From the NCBI RefSeq assembly GCF_020832205.1, contig NZ_JAFIFD010000010.1, forward strand, positions 1 to 40,235: 40,235 bases of DNA, given 5' to 3'. How positions within the stretch are numbered: the stretch's first letter is position 1; each line of letters begins with the position of its first letter. This document shows positions 36,352 through 40,235 of this stretch, piece after piece. The DNA comes from Exiguobacterium sp. (lineage in GTDB: Bacteria; Bacillota; Bacilli; Exiguobacteriales; Exiguobacteriaceae). Position numbers and translations under genes: made by a program. The notes beneath the pieces are model-generated. The model did no database searches, was not told where the DNA came from, and was given only the letters and a program-made list of their open reading frames with translations.

Positions 36352-38922
36352 ATGGCAGAACAAGAAAATATCAAGGATATAAATATTAGCCAAGAGATGC
36401 GGACGTCGTTCATGGACTATGCGATGAGCGTTATCGTGTCACGTGCCCTTCCAGACGTAAGGGACGGTTTAAAGCCGGTCCACCGTCGTATTCTCTATGC
36501 AATGAACGAGCTCGGTATTCGGGCTGATAAACCGCATAAGAAATCGGCTCGTGTCGTCGGTGACGTCATCGGTAAGTATCACCCGCACGGTGACTCGGCC
36601 GTTTACGAGACGATGGTGCGCATGGCTCAAGATTTCAGCTATCGTTACGAACTTGTCGACGGACACGGAAACTTCGGGTCTGTCGACGGGGACTCAGCGG
36701 CCGCGATGCGTTATACGGAAGCCCGAATGTCTAAAATTGCGATGGAACTCGTACGCGACATCGGTAAAAACACGATTGATTACCAAGCGAACTTCGACGG
36801 TGAGGAAAAAGAACCGGTCGTCATGCCAGCTCGGTTCCCGAACTTCCTCGTCAACGGGACGAGCGGAATCGCTGTCGGGATGGCGACGAACGTACCGCCG
36901 CATAACTTGAACGAGGTGATTGACGGAGTGCTCGCACTTACGCACAACCCTGACATTACTATCGCTGAATTGATGCAACATATTCCGGGCCCAGACTTCC
37001 CGACATCAGGGGAGATTTTAGGCCGGAGCGGTATCCGTCGCGCCTATGAAACAGGCCGTGGCTCAATTACGATGCGTGCAAAAGCAGAGATCGAAGTGTT
37101 GAAAAATGGCCGCGAACGTATTCTCGTCCATGAAATCCCTTATCAAGTGAACAAAGCGCGTCTTGTTGAGAAGATTGCCGATTTGGTGCGGGATAAGAAA
37201 ATCGAAGGCATCACTGACTTACGCGATGAATCCGACCGCAACGGTATGCGTGTCGTCATCGAAGTTCGACGCGATGCCAACGCGAGTGTCATTTTGAACA
37301 ACTTGTACAAGCAGACACCGATGCAGACGACGTTTGGGGTAAACATGCTCGCGCTCGTCGGCGGCCGTCCGAAGACACTCAACTTGAAACAAGCGATTTA
37401 CTATTACATCGAACACCAAAAAGAAGTCGTCCGTCGCCGGACTCAATTCGACCTCGATAAGGCTGAGGCGCGGGCACATATTCTTGAAGGATTGCGCGTT
37501 GCCCTCGATCATCTCGACGAAGTTATCGCTCTCATCCGGAGCACACGCACTGGAGATGAGGCGCGTGAGAAATTGATTGCCCGTTTCGGTCTTTCTACGG
37601 AACAAACGCAAGCGATTTTGGATATGCGTCTTCAACGATTGACAGGGTTGGAGCGGGAGAAAATCGAAGGCGAGTATCGTGAAGTTCAAGCGTTGATCGA
37701 AGAACTTCGTGCCATCCTCGGTGATGAAGAGCTTCTTCTCGATATCATCCGCAACGAACTGACTGAAATCAAAGAACGTTACGGTGATGCACGCCGCACC
37801 GTGATTCGCACAGACATCGTCGAACTCGAAGATGAAGATTTGATTCCAGTACGTGACATGATGATCACGCTCACGAGTGAAGGCTACATCAAGTCGATCC
37901 CGACCGACTCGTACCGGACGCAACGACGTGGTGGTCGCGGGAAACAAGGGATGGGGACGAACGATGAAGACTTCGTACTTCGTCTACTGTCGGCCTCGAC
38001 GCACGATACGATCTTGTTCTTCACGAACTTCGGACGTGTTTTCCGTTTGAAAGGATACGAGATTCCGGAGATGAGTCGAACGGCGAAAGGAATGCCGATC
38101 ATCAACTTGCTTCAAGTCGATAAAGGCGAAAAAGTCGAAACGATGATTCCGGTTGACTTTAACAGTTATTTGGCTGATAAAGCGATCACGGAAGAGGTAA
38201 GTGAAGACTCGGAAGCGGAAGTGGCAGATGAACAATTGTCGCTCGTCTTCATTACGAAACAAGGTCTCGTGAAGCGTTCGCCGCTTTCTGCTTACGCTCG
38301 GATCAATAAAAACGGCTTGCGCGCCATCAGCTTGAATGAAACGGATGAACTCGTTACGGTTCGTCTCGCGAAGAGTGACGATGAGATGTTGATTGTGACC
38401 CGTGAAGGGATGTCGATTCGTTTCCCACTCGAAGGAGAAGTACGTTCAATGGGCCGTACGGCTCGAGGTGTACGTGCGATTCGATTGAAAAAAGACGACG
38501 ATCAAGTCGTATCGATGGAAATCGTCCGGTCAACGCAAGACGTTCTCATTATTACGGAAAAAGGATATGGCAAACGTACCGCCATGGAGCAATTCCGTAC
38601 GCAAGGACGAGGCGGTTCGGGAATCATCGGTATTAAGACCGATCGAGGAACGGTCGTCGGGATGCGCGTCGTCGATGAGGATGACGATATCATGCTCATG
38701 ACCGAGCTCGGTGTCGCAATTCGGATTGACTCACAGACCATTTCACAAATGGGACGCAGCACGCGCGGTGTGAAAGTGATGAACATCGAAGACGGTGATC
38801 GTCTGGCAACCATCGCGAAATTGAAAAAAGATGAGCTAGAAGAGGAATCGGCAGTCGATATGGAGAATGGATTTGTTGGTGAAGCACCGGAAATCGGCCC
38901 ATCGTCTGAAGAGACCGAGTAA
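36352..38922 (+). CDS. gyrA: DNA gyrase subunit A
   Basis: The DNA cleavage subunit of gyrase. Of 856 residues, the N-terminal breakage-reunion domain has active Tyr121 ([10 protein letters not shown]), and the quinolone region reads [17 protein letters not shown] with Ser82 and Glu86, the usual susceptible residues. The C-terminal beta-pinwheel (from about 500) carries the GyrA box [10 protein letters not shown], which marks gyrase rather than topoisomerase IV. A Glu-rich tail ends the protein. A strong terminator follows. Confidence 0.98.
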   Translation: MAEQENIKDINISQEMRTSFMDYAMSVIVSRALPDVRDGLKPVHRRILYAMNELGIRADKPHKKSARVVGDVIGKYHPHGDSAVYETMVRMAQDFSYRYELVDGHGNFGSVDGDSAAAMRYTEARMSKIAMELVRDIGKNTIDYQANFDGEEKEPVVMPARFPNFLVNGTSGIAVGMATNVPPHNLNEVIDGVLALTHNPDITIAELMQHIPGPDFPTSGEILGRSGIRRAYETGRGSITMRAKAEIEVLKNGRERILVHEIPYQVNKARLVEKIADLVRDKKIEGITDLRDESDRNGMRVVIEVRRDANASVILNNLYKQTPMQTTFGVNMLALVGGRPKTLNLKQAIYYYIEHQKEVVRRRTQFDLDKAEARAHILEGLRVALDHLDEVIALIRSTRTGDEAREKLIARFGLSTEQTQAILDMRLQRLTGLEREKIEGEYREVQALIEELRAILGDEELLLDIIRNELTEIKERYGDARRTVIRTDIVELEDEDLIPVRDMMITLTSEGYIKSIPTDSYRTQRRGGRGKQGMGTNDEDFVLRLLSASTHDTILFFTNFGRVFRLKGYEIPEMSRTAKGMPIINLLQVDKGEKVETMIPVDFNSYLADKAITEEVSEDSEAEVADEQLSLVFITKQGLVKRSPLSAYARINKNGLRAISLNETDELVTVRLAKSDDEMLIVTREGMSIRFPLEGEVRSMGRTARGVRAIRLKKDDDQVVSMEIVRSTQDVLIITEKGYGKRTAMEQFRTQGRGGSGIIGIKTDRGTVVGMRVVDEDDDIMLMTELGVAIRIDSQTISQMGRSTRGVKVMNIEDGDRLATIAKLKKDELEEESAVDMENGFVGEAPEIGPSSEETE

Positions 38923-38927
38923 GGCGA

Positions 38928-38961
38928 AAAGGTCGAACGGAGCTTCCGTTCGACCTTTTTT
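38928..38961 (+). terminator. gyrBA terminator
   Basis: AAAGGTCGAACGGA (38928-38941) pairs with TCCGTTCGACCTTT around GCT and ends in six T. Confidence 0.93.
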
Positions 38962-38975
38962 ATGTAGGAGGAGGA

Positions 38976-39971
38976 ATGAGCATGCGGTTAGCCATTTCGA
39001 ACGTGCACGTCGGGATGACGTTAAAGACGTCGGTATCCTCGTTAGAAGCGGGAATCAAACTGACAAACGAACATTTACGCTTGCTCCGGTTTTTGAAAGT
39101 TGAAGCGATAGAAGTGGATCCTGTCGAACGTCGCCGATTTACTCGTAACGAGGAACAAGAGGTCTGTTCTAAAATTGTTCAATACGAACGGCATTATAAT
39201 CAGTGGGAAGAACGAATTGCTTTGAACCCGTATGAAGCTTTAGAGTTTGTCCATCAACTGTTTCAAACGGATTATCCGTTGTCAGCCATCGTCGCGTTTT
39301 TTACAGACCAACCTCTCCGTAAAAATCACGTAATCCATCATGCCATCTATCGCGCATTGATTGCAAAGTCGCTTTCGAAGTATCGAGGGGATGAGCATCG
39401 TCTGCAATTTGATTATGGAATCGCGTCTTACTTTGCAGATGCAAGCTATGCCAAAATCCGCAAATGGTCGCACATGCGATACTTTACAAAAATGGAGCGG
39501 GAACTATTATACCAACATCCTCTCGTATCTGCGTCGATGCTCCCTGAAGATGAAACGTTGCGTCCCCGAGTCGTCAAATTGATCACGGAACATCATGAGC
39601 GGTTAGACGGTTCAGGGTTCCCAAATCGACTCGAGGAGCGTGAACTTCATCCGGCGTCTCCACTCTTTATTGTCGCTGACCGGTTTTGTCAATTGACGGC
39701 GCCTCGCACGTTCCGTAACGCGTTGACTCCTGAAGAAGCTTACTTTTATATGTGGCAAAACGAAGCGTACGATGAAGAGGCGCTGACGCTGTTGGCTACT
39801 TTGCTTGGTTTTTTCGAAGTCGGACGCAACGTGTTGCTCAGTAGCGGCGTACGCGGAACGATTCAACATTACACCCCACGCGTGGAACAACCGATTGTCA
39901 TCTCGGAACCGACACAAGAAACATATGATTTAACTCGGTTGAACGAAGTTCGGATTGTAGCTTTTCAATAA
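38976..39971 (+). CDS. Degenerate HD-GYP domain protein
   Basis: A 331-residue protein with an N-terminal segment typical of Gram-positive HD-GYP proteins (LAISNVHVGMTLKTSV) and an HD-GYP-like domain at about 115-290. The signature HHERLDGSGFP (206-216) and the distal Asp235 (IVADRFCQL) are present, as is His181-Pro182. However, the HD dyad that should read His-Asp is Ala154-Asp155, and the following Gly-Lys is lost (ADASYAKI), so one metal ligand is missing. It is probably not a standard c-di-GMP phosphodiesterase and may be a binding or scaffolding protein. AGGAGGAGG precedes the ATG; an ATG two codons later is also possible. It lies between gyrA and the rRNA operon, with its own terminator. 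Confidence 0.88.
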   Translation: MSMRLAISNVHVGMTLKTSVSSLEAGIKLTNEHLRLLRFLKVEAIEVDPVERRRFTRNEEQEVCSKIVQYERHYNQWEERIALNPYEALEFVHQLFQTDYPLSAIVAFFTDQPLRKNHVIHHAIYRALIAKSLSKYRGDEHRLQFDYGIASYFADASYAKIRKWSHMRYFTKMERELLYQHPLVSASMLPEDETLRPRVVKLITEHHERLDGSGFPNRLEERELHPASPLFIVADRFCQLTAPRTFRNALTPEEAYFYMWQNEAYDEEALTLLATLLGFFEVGRNVLLSSGVRGTIQHYTPRVEQPIVISEPTQETYDLTRLNEVRIVAFQ

Positions 39972-39977
39972 GGTATG

Positions 39978-40025
39978 CGACGTGTTCCTTCTATATATGC
40001 GATAGAAGGAGACACGTCGTTTTTT
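39978..40025 (+). terminator. Terminator after the HD-GYP gene
   Basis: CGACGTGT (39978-39985) pairs with ACACGTCG (40012-40019), with an inner CTTCTAT/ATAGAAG stem, followed by six T. It insulates the rRNA promoter. Confidence 0.93.
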
Positions 40026-40053
40026 ATTATTTTTAAATATTTTATTTTTATAG

Positions 40054-40082
40054 TTGACGAATAGATTAACAGATGCTATTAT
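40054..40082 (+). promoter_or_regulatory. rRNA operon promoter
   Basis: TTGACG (40054-40059), a 17-base spacer and TATTAT (40077-40082), preceded by an A/T-only tract (about 40020-40052) that would act as an UP element. The leader contains CTTTGAAAACTGAAC (40111-40125), typical of Bacillales rrn leaders, and a GAAGC-GCAA-GCTTC hairpin (40159-40172). Confidence 0.9.
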
Positions 40083-40196
40083 AAATGAGTCGCTAAGAGC
40101 GACAGACGAACTTTGAAAACTGAACGATGAGGCAAAAAAAGTTTTACAAGTTTTGATTGAAGCGCAAGCTTCGTCATTTTCAAGAGCTATATCAAA

Positions 40197-40235
40197 TTCT
40201 TTGGAGAGTTTGATCCTGGCTCAGGACGAACGCTG
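40197..40235 (+). rRNA. rrs: 16S rRNA, 5' end only
   Basis: GAGAGTTTGATCCTGGCTCA and the following GGACGAACGCTG are the conserved start of bacterial 16S rRNA. The mature 5' end is placed about six bases before GGAGAG by analogy to B. subtilis. The gene runs off the right edge of the window. Confidence 0.97.

Noticed and set aside
36580-36630. Possible quinolone-resistance change in gyrA
   Set aside because: The region has Ser82 and Glu86, the usual susceptible residues; no resistance change is seen.

Overview
The window is a replication-origin region of a low-to-moderate-GC Gram-positive bacterium of the order Bacillales. The gene content and order around dnaA, the wal operon upstream of purA, noc next to rsmG, and a retained yyaC in a reduced locus fit Exiguobacterium or a close relative. 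That genus call is an inference from gene order and protein similarity recalled from memory; no search was run. The origin lies at about 29.6-31.7 kb. Almost all genes to its left are on the minus strand and all to its right are on the plus strand, so transcription follows the replication forks. The exceptions are yyaC and a nucleotidyltransferase gene, both plus-strand genes on the left arm.

Left end (1-2750): an AT-rich accessory segment, unlike the rest of the window in base composition. It carries a Panacea (DUF4065/SocA-like) antitoxin-type gene directly abutting a 628-residue, four-helix membrane protein of unknown family, closed by a long hairpin. It lies immediately downstream of the 3' end of rlmH, the gene that is the SCC integration site in staphylococci. 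Together they look like an undescribed membrane-acting toxin-antitoxin or defence pair.

2.7-10.4 kb: rlmH, a DnaA-box cluster, a CxxH/CxxC protein, an HtrA-like protease and walJ-walI-walH-walK-walR, read leftward from walR. This is the cell-wall homeostasis two-component operon. 10.5-16 kb: purA with a PurR operator, dnaB, rplI and gdpP. 16-20.4 kb: rpsR-ssb-rpsF with a candidate S6:S18 leader, ychF with a Noc-type site, a DUF951 protein, an MscS channel and yyaC. 20.4-29.4 kb: parB, noc, rsmG, mnmG, mnmE, a nucleotidyltransferase, a DUF308 membrane protein, yidC, rnpA and rpmH. Two usual members are absent: soj (parA), normally beside parB, and jag (khpB), normally between mnmE and yidC.

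29.4-40.2 kb: a bipartite oriC (DnaA-box clusters on both sides of dnaA, with an unwinding element carrying DnaA-trio-like triplets before dnaN), then dnaN, yaaA, recF (with a perfect parS in its 3' end), gyrB, gyrA, a degenerate HD-GYP protein, and finally an rRNA promoter and the first ~39 bases of a 16S rRNA gene at the right edge.

Many start codons were moved inward from the longest open frame on the basis of Shine-Dalgarno spacing and family alignment; each case is stated in the entry.
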